Origin: Actinomycetota bacterium
GTDB lineage: Bacteria; Actinomycetota; Thermoleophilia; UBA2241
Assembly (NCBI GenBank): GCA_026392275.1
Contig: JAPLCM010000149.1
Span: forward strand, 1 to 53,462
Length of the DNA: 53,462 nt
Direction: 5' to 3'
Positions 25,941 to 35,197 of the stretch are shown piece after piece. Positions within the stretch are counted from its first letter, which is position 1; the number at the start of each line of letters is the position of its first letter. The notes under the pieces were generated by a model, which ran no database searches, was not told where the DNA came from, and saw nothing but the letters and a program-made list of their open reading frames with translations. The translations under genes and the position numbers were made by a program.

Positions 25941-28076
25941 TCAGGTCGTGGACGCTGCCGGATCGCCCGGGACGGTGGCGTCCACGGCGTCGAGCGTCGT
26001 CGCCGCGCTCCTGGTCCACCGCGGCCCCGGCCAGCCGGCCTTGGGGCCAATCGCCAGCGTGAGCCCCGGCACCAGCGCGGTGCGCACCAGGAAGGTGTCG
26101 AGGAGCACGCCGAGCGCCACCCCGATGCTGATCTCGGCGAGGTCCTTGACCGGCTGGGACAGCAGGATCAGGAAGGTGCCGGCGAGGATGATGCCGGCGC
26201 TGGTGAGAACGCCGCCGGTGGCGGCCAGCGCCTTCACGGTGCCGTCACGCAGCCCGCACAGCATCGCTTCGCCGCGGATCCGCGTGGTGATGAAGATGTT
26301 GTAGTCGCTGCCCAGGGCCACGAGGAAGATGAACATGTAGAGCGGGATGCGGTAGCTGATGCGCTCCCAGCCGAGGATCTTCTCGGTGATGAGGATCGTA
26401 CCGCCGAGCGCCGCCAGGTATGAGAGCAGGTTGGTGGCCAGGAGATAGAGTGGCGCCACGAGCGCGCGCAGCAGCGCGGCGAGGATGACGCCGACGACGA
26501 CGAGCGCGATCACGGCCACCACCAGCGTGTCCCGGTTGCTCAGTGCCCACGTGTCGGCCTGGATGGCCGTGGGCCCGCCGACCAGCGCCGTCGCCTGACC
26601 GGCGGCGGCGGCCTTGCGGGCCGTCTCCCTGAGCCGGCGCACCTGTTGCAGCGCCTCTTTGGAGTAGGGGTCGCCCTCAAGAATAACCTGGAAGCTCAGG
26701 AGCTTGCCGTCGTCGGCAGTCCCGGTGGGGAAGGCCGCGGCGACGCCCGGGCTCTTGTTCAGGGCGCCGACGAGCATGCCGGTGACGTACTCGGGCGGCG
26801 CCTGCGGGGCCTGGATGAGCACGGTCGTCGGCGCCAGGCTGCCCTTGGGGAAGTGCTTCTCGAGCAGCGCATAACCCTGCTTGGAGGGCATGTCCTTGAG
26901 GAAGTCCTCGGTGAAGCTGAAGCGTGGGCTGTAGAAGAGGCAGCCGAGGGCCAGCACGACGAGGATGACGGTGACGAGGCCCGCCGCGCGCTTCGGCGCG
27001 GCGGCGACCCGCTCGGCGATGCGCTGCCAGGTGCGGTGCTCGGTCGGGTCGCCGAGCTTCGGGCGCCGCGGCCAGAAGGCCCGCCGGCCGAGCAGCGCGA
27101 GCAGGGCGGGCATCAGGGTGAGGCCGGCGATGAGAGTGACGAACACGCCCAGACCCAGCACCGGTGCGAACGACGTGTAGTCGCCGTAGTTCGCGAACAA
27201 CAGGGCGAGGACGGCCAGCGTCACGGTCAGGCCGCTGGCGGCGATCGCCTCCCAGGTCTCGCCGAGCGCCGTGGACAGGGCGACGCGCGCGTCGCTCTCA
27301 CGGCGCAGTTCCTCGCGGTACCGCGAGATGAGCAGCAGCCCGTAGTCGGTGCCGGCCCCGAAGAGGAGGATCACCATCAGCGACGTGGCCTGGCCGGAGA
27401 GAGTCACGTCCAGGGCTGTGGCGATCTGCGCGAGGATGCCGCCGGCCACGAAGTAGCCGAAGCCCACGGCGAGCAGGGGGACGAACGGAAGGACCGGCGA
27501 GCGGTAGATGACGAGCAGGAGGATGAGCACGAGCATCACCGTGCCGAGGAGGAGCTTCACATCGGCGTTGAGGAAGATCCGGTACACGTCGGTGATGAGG
27601 CCGCCGGGGCCGGTGACCCGCACCTGCATGGTGTTCACCGAGTCACCGAAGTGGTCGCCGATCGCCTGCACGGAGTCACGGAAGGCTTCGTCGCCGGGGT
27701 TGCCGGCGAGGCTGGCGAAGATCAGGGCGCCCTTGCCGTCGGGCGAGTACTCGACGCGGGCGCTGTTGATGGGCTCGGCGCCGCCGGTGAGCCAGGCCTC
27801 GCCCTCGGCGATCGCCGCTTTGTCGGCCTCGGTGAGCTGAGCCTCAGAGCTGTACACGACGATGATCGGCGTGCCCTTGGCGTCGGCGAACGACGCCTGC
27901 TGCAGCGCGTCGGCGCGTTTGCTCTCGAGACTCGCCGGCAGCGACTTGGAGGCGTCGTTACTGGTCACGCTCTGGAGCTTGGGGCCGGTGGCCAGGCCGC
28001 CGGCAACGAGCACCCAGATGGCGATCACGATCCACGGGTGTCTGCCGCGCGTGCTCCAGGTGATGATGTTCCGCAT
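25941..28076 (-). CDS. MMPL/RND-family membrane transporter
   Basis: A 711-residue integral membrane protein of the MMPL type. It has one N-terminal membrane helix (PWIVIAIWVLVAGGLATGP), an exported loop, a five-helix bundle containing GAGTDYGLLLISRYREEL (the Asp-Tyr proton-relay segment), a second exported loop, and a second bundle with LGSDYNIFITTRIRGEA. Family members export lipids, siderophores or drugs using the proton gradient. I chose the ATG at 28076 because MRNIITW is the usual start and AGGGGG lies upstream; the longer frame adds a non-conserved tail. It is divergent from clpC and is followed by the SQR-like gene after a 123-base gap. The substrate is unknown. Confidence 0.92.
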   Translation of the reverse strand: MRNIITWSTRGRHPWIVIAIWVLVAGGLATGPKLQSVTSNDASKSLPASLESKRADALQQASFADAKGTPIIVVYSSEAQLTEADKAAIAEGEAWLTGGAEPINSARVEYSPDGKGALIFASLAGNPGDEAFRDSVQAIGDHFGDSVNTMQVRVTGPGGLITDVYRIFLNADVKLLLGTVMLVLILLLVIYRSPVLPFVPLLAVGFGYFVAGGILAQIATALDVTLSGQATSLMVILLFGAGTDYGLLLISRYREELRRESDARVALSTALGETWEAIAASGLTVTLAVLALLFANYGDYTSFAPVLGLGVFVTLIAGLTLMPALLALLGRRAFWPRRPKLGDPTEHRTWQRIAERVAAAPKRAAGLVTVILVVLALGCLFYSPRFSFTEDFLKDMPSKQGYALLEKHFPKGSLAPTTVLIQAPQAPPEYVTGMLVGALNKSPGVAAAFPTGTADDGKLLSFQVILEGDPYSKEALQQVRRLRETARKAAAAGQATALVGGPTAIQADTWALSNRDTLVVAVIALVVVGVILAALLRALVAPLYLLATNLLSYLAALGGTILITEKILGWERISYRIPLYMFIFLVALGSDYNIFITTRIRGEAMLCGLRDGTVKALAATGGVLTSAGIILAGTFLILLSQPVKDLAEISIGVALGVLLDTFLVRTALVPGLTLAIGPKAGWPGPRWTRSAATTLDAVDATVPGDPAASTT

Positions 28077-28303
28077 GTCTTCGAGCCCCCTGCCGGCGAT
28101 GGACGGTAGCGCTTCGACGCCCATCATAGCCGCGGCTGCGTCGACCGGCGCTCGGCGCCGGGTCGCGTCTCGCCGGGAATCGGGTACCATTGTGCTACGT
28201 CACGCTTCCGGGGGGTACGCTGGAGGCTGAGAGCAAGCACCCGGTGGCCGCCACCGTCCTTAGCCATCACGACGCGGCCCCGCCTTCCGGAAGGAGTTGC
28301 CGG

Positions 28304-30862
28304 ATGTTCGAACGATTCACCGAACGCGCCAGGCAGGTCGTCGTCCTCGCGCAAGAAGAAGCCAGGGCGCTCAAGCACAACTACATCGGCACTGAGCATC
28401 TGTTGCTCGGATTGCTGCGCGAAGAAGAAGGCGTGGCCGCGCGCGTTCTCGATAGCCTCGAAGTCTCGGTAGAAGAGGTACGCGCCGCCGTGGTACGCAT
28501 CGTCGGCTCCGGCGAAGAGTCGCCGCAGGGCCAGATCCCGTTCACGCCGCGCGCCAAGAAGGTGCTCGAGCTGGCGCTGCGCGAGGCGCTCTCGCTGGGC
28601 CACAACTACATCGGCACCGAGCACATCCTTCTGGGCCTGGTGCGCGAGGACGAAGGCGTGGCCGCGCGCATCCTGCTCGATCTGGACGCCGAGCCCGAGA
28701 AGATCCGCAGCGAGGTCATGCGCGCGCTCAGCGGCCCCGGCCGCCGCGGCCAGCAGCAGGGCGGCGGCGAGAGCAAGCGCCAGGCGAAGGTGCTCGAGCA
28801 GTTCGGCCGCAACCTCACCAAGCTGGCCGAAGACGGCAAGCTCGACCCCTGCATCGGGCGCACCACCGAGATCGAGCGCGTCATGCAGATCCTCAGCCGG
28901 CGCACGAAGAACAACCCCGTGCTCATCGGCGAGCCCGGCGTGGGCAAGACGGCCATCGTCGAAGGCTTTTCGCAGCGCATCTCCAACCACGAGGTGCCCG
29001 AGCTTCTCAAAGGCAAGCAGGTCTTCAGTCTCGACCTTGCCGCCCTCGTTGCAGGCTCCAAGTACCGCGGCGAGTTCGAAGAGCGCCTCAAGAAGGTCAT
29101 CAAGGAGATCCACGACACCGGCGACATCATCCTCTTCATCGACGAGTTGCATAACCTCGTGGGCGCCGGCGCCGCGGAAGGCGCCATCGACGCCGCCAGT
29201 ATCCTCAAGCCGGCACTGGCGCGTGGAGAGCTGCAGACCATCGGCGCGACCACCATGGACGAGTACCGCAAGTACCTGGAGCGCGACGCCGCTCTGGAGC
29301 GCCGCTTTCAGCAGATCAAGGTGGCCGAGCCGTCGGTCGAGGAGACCGTCGAGATCCTCAAGGGTCTCCGCGACCGCTACGAGGCCCACCACCGCATCCG
29401 CATCACCGACGAAGCGCTCGCCTCCGCGGCCGAGCTCGCCGACCGCTACATCAGCGACCGGTTTCTGCCCGACAAGGCGATCGACCTCATCGACGAGGCC
29501 GCCAGTCGCATGCGCATCCGCACCATGACGGCGCCGCCCAGCTACCGCGAGCTCGAAGAGGAGATCTCCGGGGTGCGCAAGGAGAAAGAGGCGGCCATCG
29601 AGGCGCAGGAGTTCGAGAAGGCTGCCAACCTGCGCGACAAGGAACGCAAGCTCAGCCACAAGAAGCTCGAGCTTGAAGACCAGTGGAAGACCAGCGACGA
29701 GGGCATGCGGGCGAGCATCGGCGAAGACGAGATCGCCGAGATCGTGAGCATGTGGACGGGCATCCCTGTGATCAAGATCACTGAGGCCGAGAGCCAGAAG
29801 CTCCTGCGCATGGAGGACGAACTGCACGTGCGGCTTGTCGGGCAGGATCCGGCGGTGCGCGCCGTCAGCAAGGCCATCCGCCGCAGCCGCGCCGGGCTCA
29901 AGGACCCCCGGCGCCCCACCGGCTCCTTCATCTTCCTGGGCCCCTCGGGCGTGGGCAAGACGGAGCTGGCGCGCACGCTGGCCGCATTCCTCTTTGGCGA
30001 CGAGGACCACCTTGTGCAGATCGACATGAGCGAGTACATGGAGAAGCACTCCGTGTCGCGGCTCGTCGGCTCGCCGCCCGGCTACGTGGGCCACGACGAA
30101 GGCGGCCAGCTCACCGAGATCGTGCGCCGCAAGCCGTACAGCGTCATCCTTTTCGACGAGATCGAGAAGGCGCACCCCGACGTGTTCAACATCCTGCTGC
30201 AGATCCTCGAAGACGGGCGGCTCACCGATTCCCAGGGCCGCACGGTCGACTTCCGCAATGCCATCCTCATCATGACCAGCAACATCGGCGCGGCGATGAT
30301 CACCAAGGACACGCCGCTGGGCTTCGGTCAGACGGCCAACCAAGGCATGACCTACGACGACATGAAGGGCCGCATCACCGGTGAGCTCAAGCGCGTCTTC
30401 AAGCCCGAGTTCCTCAACCGCGTCGACGAGGTCATCGTCTTCCACAAGCTCGAACGCGTCGAGATCGGCGCCATCGTCGACCTCATGATCGCGCGCCTGC
30501 AGCAGCAGCTCGACCCCAGCGGGGTCACCCTGCAGCTCACCGACGCCGGTCGCGAGGTGCTTGTCGAGAAGGGCTTCGACCCTATGCTCGGGGCGCGCCC
30601 TCTGCGGCGCGCCATCCAGCGCTACATCGAAGACAAGCTCAGCGACGCGATGCTGGCGCGGAAGTTCCCGGAGGGCACGGTCATCCTGGTGGACGGCGAG
30701 CTCGAGGACACCGTGCTCACGGTGAACGGCGAGGTTGTTGGGGGCAGCGTCGAGTTGCCGATGGTCGGCCTCGACGAGCCGGTTGCCCAGGGCGTGTTCC
30801 CCGTCTCGTCGTCGCGCGGCGACGACGGCCCCGACGCCGGCGGCGCGGCCGCCGGCGCCTGA
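28304..30862 (+). CDS. clpC: ATP-dependent Clp protease ATP-binding subunit ClpC
   Basis: An 852-residue Hsp100 unfoldase that feeds ClpP. It has two N-terminal Clp repeats ([21 protein letters not shown] and [16 protein letters not shown], about 1-145). The D1 ATPase has Walker A GEPGVGKT at 209, then a UVR-containing middle domain ([20 protein letters not shown]), and the D2 ATPase has Walker A GPSGVGKT at 546 and [11 protein letters not shown]. It ends in an Ala/Gly-rich tail. The ATG at 28304 follows AAGGAG. I see no CtsR, HrcA-CIRCE or HspR operator in the 113-base leader, so heat-shock control by those proteins is not supported. Confidence 0.97.
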   Translation: MFERFTERARQVVVLAQEEARALKHNYIGTEHLLLGLLREEEGVAARVLDSLEVSVEEVRAAVVRIVGSGEESPQGQIPFTPRAKKVLELALREALSLGHNYIGTEHILLGLVREDEGVAARILLDLDAEPEKIRSEVMRALSGPGRRGQQQGGGESKRQAKVLEQFGRNLTKLAEDGKLDPCIGRTTEIERVMQILSRRTKNNPVLIGEPGVGKTAIVEGFSQRISNHEVPELLKGKQVFSLDLAALVAGSKYRGEFEERLKKVIKEIHDTGDIILFIDELHNLVGAGAAEGAIDAASILKPALARGELQTIGATTMDEYRKYLERDAALERRFQQIKVAEPSVEETVEILKGLRDRYEAHHRIRITDEALASAAELADRYISDRFLPDKAIDLIDEAASRMRIRTMTAPPSYRELEEEISGVRKEKEAAIEAQEFEKAANLRDKERKLSHKKLELEDQWKTSDEGMRASIGEDEIAEIVSMWTGIPVIKITEAESQKLLRMEDELHVRLVGQDPAVRAVSKAIRRSRAGLKDPRRPTGSFIFLGPSGVGKTELARTLAAFLFGDEDHLVQIDMSEYMEKHSVSRLVGSPPGYVGHDEGGQLTEIVRRKPYSVILFDEIEKAHPDVFNILLQILEDGRLTDSQGRTVDFRNAILIMTSNIGAAMITKDTPLGFGQTANQGMTYDDMKGRITGELKRVFKPEFLNRVDEVIVFHKLERVEIGAIVDLMIARLQQQLDPSGVTLQLTDAGREVLVEKGFDPMLGARPLRRAIQRYIEDKLSDAMLARKFPEGTVILVDGELEDTVLTVNGEVVGGSVELPMVGLDEPVAQGVFPVSSSRGDDGPDAGGAAAGA

Positions 30863-30870
30863 CGGCGGCT

Positions 30871-32301
30871 GTGGCGAAGCAGCAGACGGTCTTCACCTGC
30901 GGCCAGTGCGGCCGCCGCGAGGCCAAGTGGCTCGGCCACTGCCCCGACTGCGGCGCCTGGGACTCCTTCGTCGAAGAGAGGTTGATTTCGGCCGGCGGCG
31001 CCGGCTATGGCGGCAGCGCCCGCCGCAAGGCGAGTGACGGGGGCGTCGCCGCAGGCGCCCCCCCCGTGCGCTTGTCCGCCATCGTCTCGTCGGCCCACGA
31101 GCGTTTTTCCAGCGGCATCTCGGAGCTGGACCTGGTGCTCGGCGGCGGGATCGTGCCGGGCTCGCTGGTGCTTGTCGGCGGCGAGCCCGGCATCGGCAAG
31201 TCCACGCTCCTTCTTCAGGTCCTCGACCACGTCGCTGCTTCCGGGCGCCAGGTACTGCTCGTGTGCGGTGAGGAGTCCGCCGCCCAGGTCAAGATGCGCG
31301 CCGAGCGCATCTGCGGCGACCCCGGGGGCATCGCCGTCATCGCCGAGACCGAGTTGGAATCGGTCCTCGCGAGCATCGTGGCCGCCGCCCCGGCGCTGGT
31401 CGTGGTCGACTCCGTGCAGACCATGTATAGCGATGCCTTCACCTCGGCGCCGGGCAGCGTGAGCCAGGTGCGCGAGGCGGCGGGTCGTTTCCTGCGCCTC
31501 GCCAAGGCCACCGACGCAGCCGTGTTTCTCGTCGGCCACGTCACCAAGGAGGGCGCGATAGCCGGCCCTCGCGTGCTCGAGCATGTCGTCGACACGGTGC
31601 TGCAGTTCGAGGGCGACCGGTACCGGTTCTATCGCACCTTGCGCGCCGCCAAGAACCGTTTCGGCTCCACCAGCGAGCTGGGGATCTTCGAGATGACGGC
31701 CACCGGCCTGCAGGGCGTCGCCGACCCGTCGTCCCTGTTTCTCGGCGTCGCGGGGCCGGCCGCTGGGGCGGCCGTGCACGTCACCGTCGAGGGCAGCCGC
31801 TGTTTCGCGGTCGAGGTGCAGGCGCTCGTCAACCGCAGCGAACTGGCCATGCCGCGGCGCGTCGCCGTGGGTCTCGACCGCAACCGGCTGGCCATGCTCG
31901 TCGCCGTCCTCGGCCGTCACGCCAGGCTGCCGTTGTCAACGAGCGATATTTTTGTTACAATTGCAGGAGGAATTCGCATCGACGAACCTGCGGCCGACCT
32001 CGCGGTTGCTCTCGCCATCGCCTCTGCAGAGCGTGACGTACCGCTTCCACCGCGGGTCGCAGCAATCGGGGAGATCAGCCTGACGGGCGAACTTCGTTCC
32101 TGCAGTCAGAGTGAGCGACGTGTCGCCGAAGCCGCTCGTGCCGGCTTCGAACGTATCGTCGTACCCGCCGCCGACGCACGCCGCGCCGGCGGGATATCTG
32201 TGGGTGCTGCCGACCTTGGGGGCGTCCTCGCAACGCTTGTTCGCGAGGGTGCGCCGCCCCAGCCGGCCGCCGGGGCCACGAACGACCACAGGGGGGTTTG
32301 A
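30871..32301 (+). CDS. radA: DNA repair protein RadA
   Basis: A 476-residue branch-migration ATPase. The N-terminal zinc finger is C10-x2-C13 and C24-x2-C27. The RecA-like core has Walker A GGEPGIGKST and the RadA-specific KNRFGSTSELGIFEM. The C-terminal Lon-protease-like domain contains IFVTIAGGIRI and EPAADLAVALAIASA. The GTG at 30871 lies 8 bases after clpC. Codons 359-368 all end in A or T, in contrast to the rest of the gene; that stretch carries a promoter-like sequence. The TGA overlaps the TTG start of carD. Confidence 0.96.
   Translation: MAKQQTVFTCGQCGRREAKWLGHCPDCGAWDSFVEERLISAGGAGYGGSARRKASDGGVAAGAPPVRLSAIVSSAHERFSSGISELDLVLGGGIVPGSLVLVGGEPGIGKSTLLLQVLDHVAASGRQVLLVCGEESAAQVKMRAERICGDPGGIAVIAETELESVLASIVAAAPALVVVDSVQTMYSDAFTSAPGSVSQVREAAGRFLRLAKATDAAVFLVGHVTKEGAIAGPRVLEHVVDTVLQFEGDRYRFYRTLRAAKNRFGSTSELGIFEMTATGLQGVADPSSLFLGVAGPAAGAAVHVTVEGSRCFAVEVQALVNRSELAMPRRVAVGLDRNRLAMLVAVLGRHARLPLSTSDIFVTIAGGIRIDEPAADLAVALAIASAERDVPLPPRVAAIGEISLTGELRSCSQSERRVAEAARAGFERIVVPAADARRAGGISVGAADLGGVLATLVREGAPPQPAAGATNDHRGV
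31933..31961 (+). promoter_or_regulatory. Promoter embedded in radA, likely driving carD and downstream genes
   Basis: TTGTCA (31933-31938), an exact 17-bp spacer and TACAAT (31956-31961) lie inside the radA coding sequence. The ten codons from 31945 all end in A or T in a gene that otherwise uses G/C-ending codons, which suggests selection on the DNA sequence. Transcription should begin near 31968, about 330 bases before carD. An AGGAGG at 31965-31970 overlaps the predicted start point. Confidence 0.65.
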
Positions 32302-32843
32302 GTACGTTGTATTCAGTCGGTGACAAGGTCGTCTACCCGCATCACGGTGCGGGCAAGATCATGAAGATCGAGCAGAAAGAAGTGCTCGGCCAGCAGCGCG
32401 ACTACCTCACGATCCAGATCCTGCACAACGACATGACCGTCATGGTGCCGGTCGAGAACGCCGATCGCGCCGGCCTGCGCAAGGTCGTCGAGGCGGACGT
32501 CGTCGATCAGGTCCTCGAGGTCCTGCGCGGCGACCCCACCAGGATGCCCAAGAACTGGAGTCGTCGCTACAAGCACAATCGCGACAAGCTCAAGACCGGC
32601 GACATCTTCGAGGTCGCCGAGGTCGTCCGCAATCTCGCGATCAGGCACGCCATCAAGGGTCTCTCGACCGGCGAGAAGCAGATGTTCTCGAAGGCGAAGA
32701 AGATCCTCGCCAGCGAGCTCATGTACGCTCGCGACTTCGGCGAAGACCAGGCCAACGCCTTCCTCGACGAGGTGCTCGAGAACATCCACCTCGATGAGCC
32801 TGCCGTTGTCGACGAACCCCTCGAGCCGGCCACCGTCGTCTGA
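32298..32843 (+). CDS. carD: CarD-family RNA polymerase-binding transcription regulator
   Basis: A 181-residue regulator that stabilises open promoter complexes by contacting the RNA polymerase beta subunit and the upstream bubble edge. The N-terminal Tudor-like domain reads YSVGDKVVYPHHGAGKI, and the helical DNA-binding C-terminal domain has NWSRRYKHNRDKLKTGD, the conserved WSRR Trp, and LSTGEKQMFSKAKKILASEL. The start is either TTG 32298, overlapping the radA stop (TTGA), or TTG 32307; AGGGGG is too close to the first and well spaced for the second. An internal promoter in radA lies upstream. Confidence 0.93.
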   Translation: MSTLYSVGDKVVYPHHGAGKIMKIEQKEVLGQQRDYLTIQILHNDMTVMVPVENADRAGLRKVVEADVVDQVLEVLRGDPTRMPKNWSRRYKHNRDKLKTGDIFEVAEVVRNLAIRHAIKGLSTGEKQMFSKAKKILASELMYARDFGEDQANAFLDEVLENIHLDEPAVVDEPLEPATVV

Positions 32844-33933
32844 CGCCGGCTCAGCCGGCCCGGCTCGCAAGACCAAGGGCGTGCTTGCCCCTGCGGTCCG
32901 CGGGCTGCTGGCCCTGCTCGGCGCTCTCGCAGGGTACCAGATCGCGGAGAGCCTGCGCACCTCTTCGTATGCCCCGGATCTCGGGCAGCCCGGCAAGATC
33001 CTCTGGCTGCTCGCCTTCACCGCCGCAGGCCTCGTGCTCGGCTACATTTGCGGCATCCTGCTGTCGCGCGCCGTCAGACGCGGCCTCGACCACGTCGACG
33101 AGATCATGGAGGGCGCCACCGGCGCCGAGGTGGTCGTCGGCATCGGGGGCGTGGTCGTCGGGCTCGTCATCGCTACGCTCATCAGCATCGCCCTCGTGCG
33201 CATCCCGCTGGTCGGCGTGTATCTCACCGTGCCGATCTACCTCCTCTCGGGTTACTTCACGGCCTATCTTGCGGCCAAGAAGCACGTCGAGATCCTCAGG
33301 CTGCTCGGGTTGCGTGGCGCCTTCGAGGGGTTGCCCGGGCTCACCCCCTCCAAGCTCCTCGACTCGAGCGCCATCATCGACGGCCGGATCCTCGACATCG
33401 CCACGACGGGGTTTCTCGAGGGCGAGATGCTCGTGCCGCGCTTCGTCGTCGAGGAACTGCAGCACCTGGCCGACTCCGCCGACGCCGAGAAGCGCGTGCG
33501 CGGGCGGCGGGGGCTCGATTTCGTGCGCCGTCTTCAGAGCGGCTCTGGAACCGTGCGCATCGACGACAGAGACTACGCCGATCTCAAGGCCGTCGACGCC
33601 AAGCTCGTGCGTCTCGGCCGCGATCTCGGGGCGATGATCGTGACCACCGACTACACGCTCAAGAAGGTCGCCGAGATCCAGGGCGTCCAGGTGCTCAACG
33701 TCAACGACCTCGCCAACTCAGTGAAGCCGGCCGTCCGGCCCGGCGAGGTCATCGAAGTCAAGATCCTGCGCGAAGGCCGCGAGCACGACCAGGGCGTGGG
33801 CTATCTCGACGACGGCACCATGATCGTCGTCGAGTCGGGCGCGCTGCTCGTGGGCTCGCGCGTGAAGACCGAGGTGACGAGCGTATTGCAGAGCCCCTCG
33901 GGCAAGATGATCTTCAGCCGGGTGGTCAGCTAG
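32794..33933 (+). CDS. PIN/TRAM-domain membrane protein (YacL-like)
   Basis: A 379-residue protein with several N-terminal membrane helices (about 35-55, 65-90, 105-130 and 135-155), then a PIN nuclease domain (LDSSAIIDGRILDIA and VTTDYTLKKVA, with acidic Mg-binding residues) and a C-terminal TRAM RNA-binding domain (GEVIEVKILREG). This is the conserved gene between carD and ispD in many Gram-positive bacteria. A membrane-anchored RNA-processing role is likely but not established. The ATG at 32794 overlaps carD by 50 bases; the GTG at 32881, preceded by AAGGGC, is an alternative that removes 29 low-complexity residues. Confidence 0.9.
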   Translation: MSLPLSTNPSSRPPSSDAGSAGPARKTKGVLAPAVRGLLALLGALAGYQIAESLRTSSYAPDLGQPGKILWLLAFTAAGLVLGYICGILLSRAVRRGLDHVDEIMEGATGAEVVVGIGGVVVGLVIATLISIALVRIPLVGVYLTVPIYLLSGYFTAYLAAKKHVEILRLLGLRGAFEGLPGLTPSKLLDSSAIIDGRILDIATTGFLEGEMLVPRFVVEELQHLADSADAEKRVRGRRGLDFVRRLQSGSGTVRIDDRDYADLKAVDAKLVRLGRDLGAMIVTTDYTLKKVAEIQGVQVLNVNDLANSVKPAVRPGEVIEVKILREGREHDQGVGYLDDGTMIVVESGALLVGSRVKTEVTSVLQSPSGKMIFSRVVS

Positions 33934-33948
33934 CCGCGCCGGACAGAG

Positions 33949-34683
33949 ATGACGGGGGGTCTCGAAGTGGAGGAACAGCAGTCCGAAGAACTCTGGGTCA
34001 TCGTCGCCGCGGCCGGGGAAAGCCGCCGCATGGGCCTGCCTGACGGCGAGTCCAAGCAGTTCCTCAAGCTCGGCGGCGAGCCGATCCTCAATCACTCAGT
34101 GCGGCGGCTGCTGGCCATGCCGCAGGTCCACGGCCTCGTGGTGGTGCTGCACCCGTCGCACACGGTGCGCTTCGCCGGCGAGCTGCTCGCCTTCGACGAC
34201 GCCAAGCCTCTGCTGATCGCCGAAGGCGGTCGCAAGCGCTCCGACTCGGTGCGTGCCGGTCTGCTCGAGGTGCCGGCGTCGGCGGCCGTCATCGCCGTCC
34301 ACGACGGCGCCCGGCCGCTGTTCTCCCGCCATGTCTTCGAACGCTGCATCGCGGCGCTCGCCGACGTCGACGGAGCAGTCCCCGGCATCGAGGTCAGCGA
34401 CACCCTCAAGCGCGCCGACCTCACCGGAGCCGTCGCGGCGACGGTCGACCGCAGCGGCCTTTGGGCCGTGCAGACGCCGCAGGTCTTCAGGGCTGCCGTT
34501 CTCCGCGACGTGTACTCGCGCGTCGATCTCGACGGCGCCACCGACGACGCTACGCTTCTCGAGACGGGCGGCTACAAAGTCGGCCTCGTGGTGTCCACGC
34601 CGGCAAACGTCAAGATCACCACGCCGACCGACCTCCCGCTGGCCGGCGCGTTGCTCTCGTGGGAGGTCGAGGCCGACGTTTAG
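33949..34683 (+). CDS. ispD: 2-C-methyl-D-erythritol 4-phosphate cytidylyltransferase
   Basis: A 244-residue enzyme of the MEP isoprenoid pathway that makes CDP-methylerythritol. The CTP-binding loop is VAAAGESRRMG (about 19-29). GGRKRSDSVRAGL, VHDGARPLF, SDTLKRAD, AVQTPQVFR and NVKITTPTDL complete the IspD pattern. The start is ATG 33949 or the better-spaced GTG 33967 after GGGGG. The TAG at 34681 is followed directly by the IspF coding frame in +1 register with no intervening start codon. Confidence 0.95.
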   Translation: MTGGLEVEEQQSEELWVIVAAAGESRRMGLPDGESKQFLKLGGEPILNHSVRRLLAMPQVHGLVVVLHPSHTVRFAGELLAFDDAKPLLIAEGGRKRSDSVRAGLLEVPASAAVIAVHDGARPLFSRHVFERCIAALADVDGAVPGIEVSDTLKRADLTGAVAATVDRSGLWAVQTPQVFRAAVLRDVYSRVDLDGATDDATLLETGGYKVGLVVSTPANVKITTPTDLPLAGALLSWEVEADV

Positions 34684-35149
34684 GGTAGGGAGCGGCTACG
34701 ACGCACACCGCTTCGCCGACGGACGCCGTCTGGTGCTCTGCGGGGTCGAGATCGATCACTCGCAGGGCCTGGCCGGCCACTCCGACGCCGATGTCGGCGC
34801 CCATGCGCTCATGGACGCCTTGCTCGGCGCTGCCGGGCTCGGCGACATCGGCGACGCGTTTCCTGATACGGATCCAGCGTTCGCCGGCATCTCGAGCATC
34901 GAGTTGCTGCGCCGCGTGATCGGCCGTCTGGCCGAGAGCGGCTGGATGGTCGCCAACGCGGACGTGACGCTCGTCTGCGAGCGGCCTCGCCTGTCGAGCT
35001 ATAGGTCCGCGATGCGGGACGTGCTCGCGAGCGCCCTGGGGGTCGCGAACGATGCGGTCAGCGTCAAGGCGACGACCACCGAAGGCATGGGGTTCGAGGG
35101 CCGCGGTGAGGGCATCGCGGCTCTCGCGGTGTGCCTGCTCACCCGTTGA
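34676..35149 (+). CDS. ispF: 2-C-methyl-D-erythritol 2,4-cyclodiphosphate synthase; no canonical start codon
   Basis: About 157 residues with every IspF landmark: the metal ligands in RVGSGYDAHRF, HSDADVGAHALMDALLGAAGLGDIGDAFPD, VANADVTLVCERP and the C-terminal KATTTEGMGFEGRGEGIAA. It makes the cyclodiphosphate that follows IspE in the MEP pathway. The position where Met normally stands is TTT (34679). No ATG, GTG, TTG or CTG occurs in this frame for well over 100 bases upstream; the nearest near-cognate codon is ACG at 34676, used here as a provisional start. Alternatives are a +1 frameshift at GTT-TAG giving an IspD-IspF fusion, or a sequence error. Confidence 0.85.
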   Translation, partial: TFRVGSGYDAHRFADGRRLVLCGVEIDHSQGLAGHSDADVGAHALMDALLGAAGLGDIGDAFPDTDPAFAGISSIELLRRVIGRLAESGWMVANADVTLVCERPRLSSYRSAMRDVLASALGVANDAVSVKATTTEGMGFEGRGEGIAALAVCLLTR

Positions 35150-35153
35150 GCGA

Positions 35154-35179
35154 CGACGGCCCGCCGTGGCGGGCCGTCG
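35154..35179. terminator. Bidirectional terminator between ispF and tatA
   Basis: A perfect 12-bp inverted repeat (35154-35165 with 35168-35179) with a 2-base GT centre lies between the convergent stops. It should act on both strands. Confidence 0.7.
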
Positions 35180-35197
35180 GGGTACTCACGATCGACC

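Noticed and set aside
28124-30445. 773-codon open frame antisense to clpC
   Set aside because: Shadow of clpC; no domain signature.
31965-31980. AGGAGG followed by ATC as an internal translation start in radA
   Set aside because: ATC is a very poor start codon and the motif encodes the conserved AGGI of RadA; the promoter reading explains the unusual codons better.
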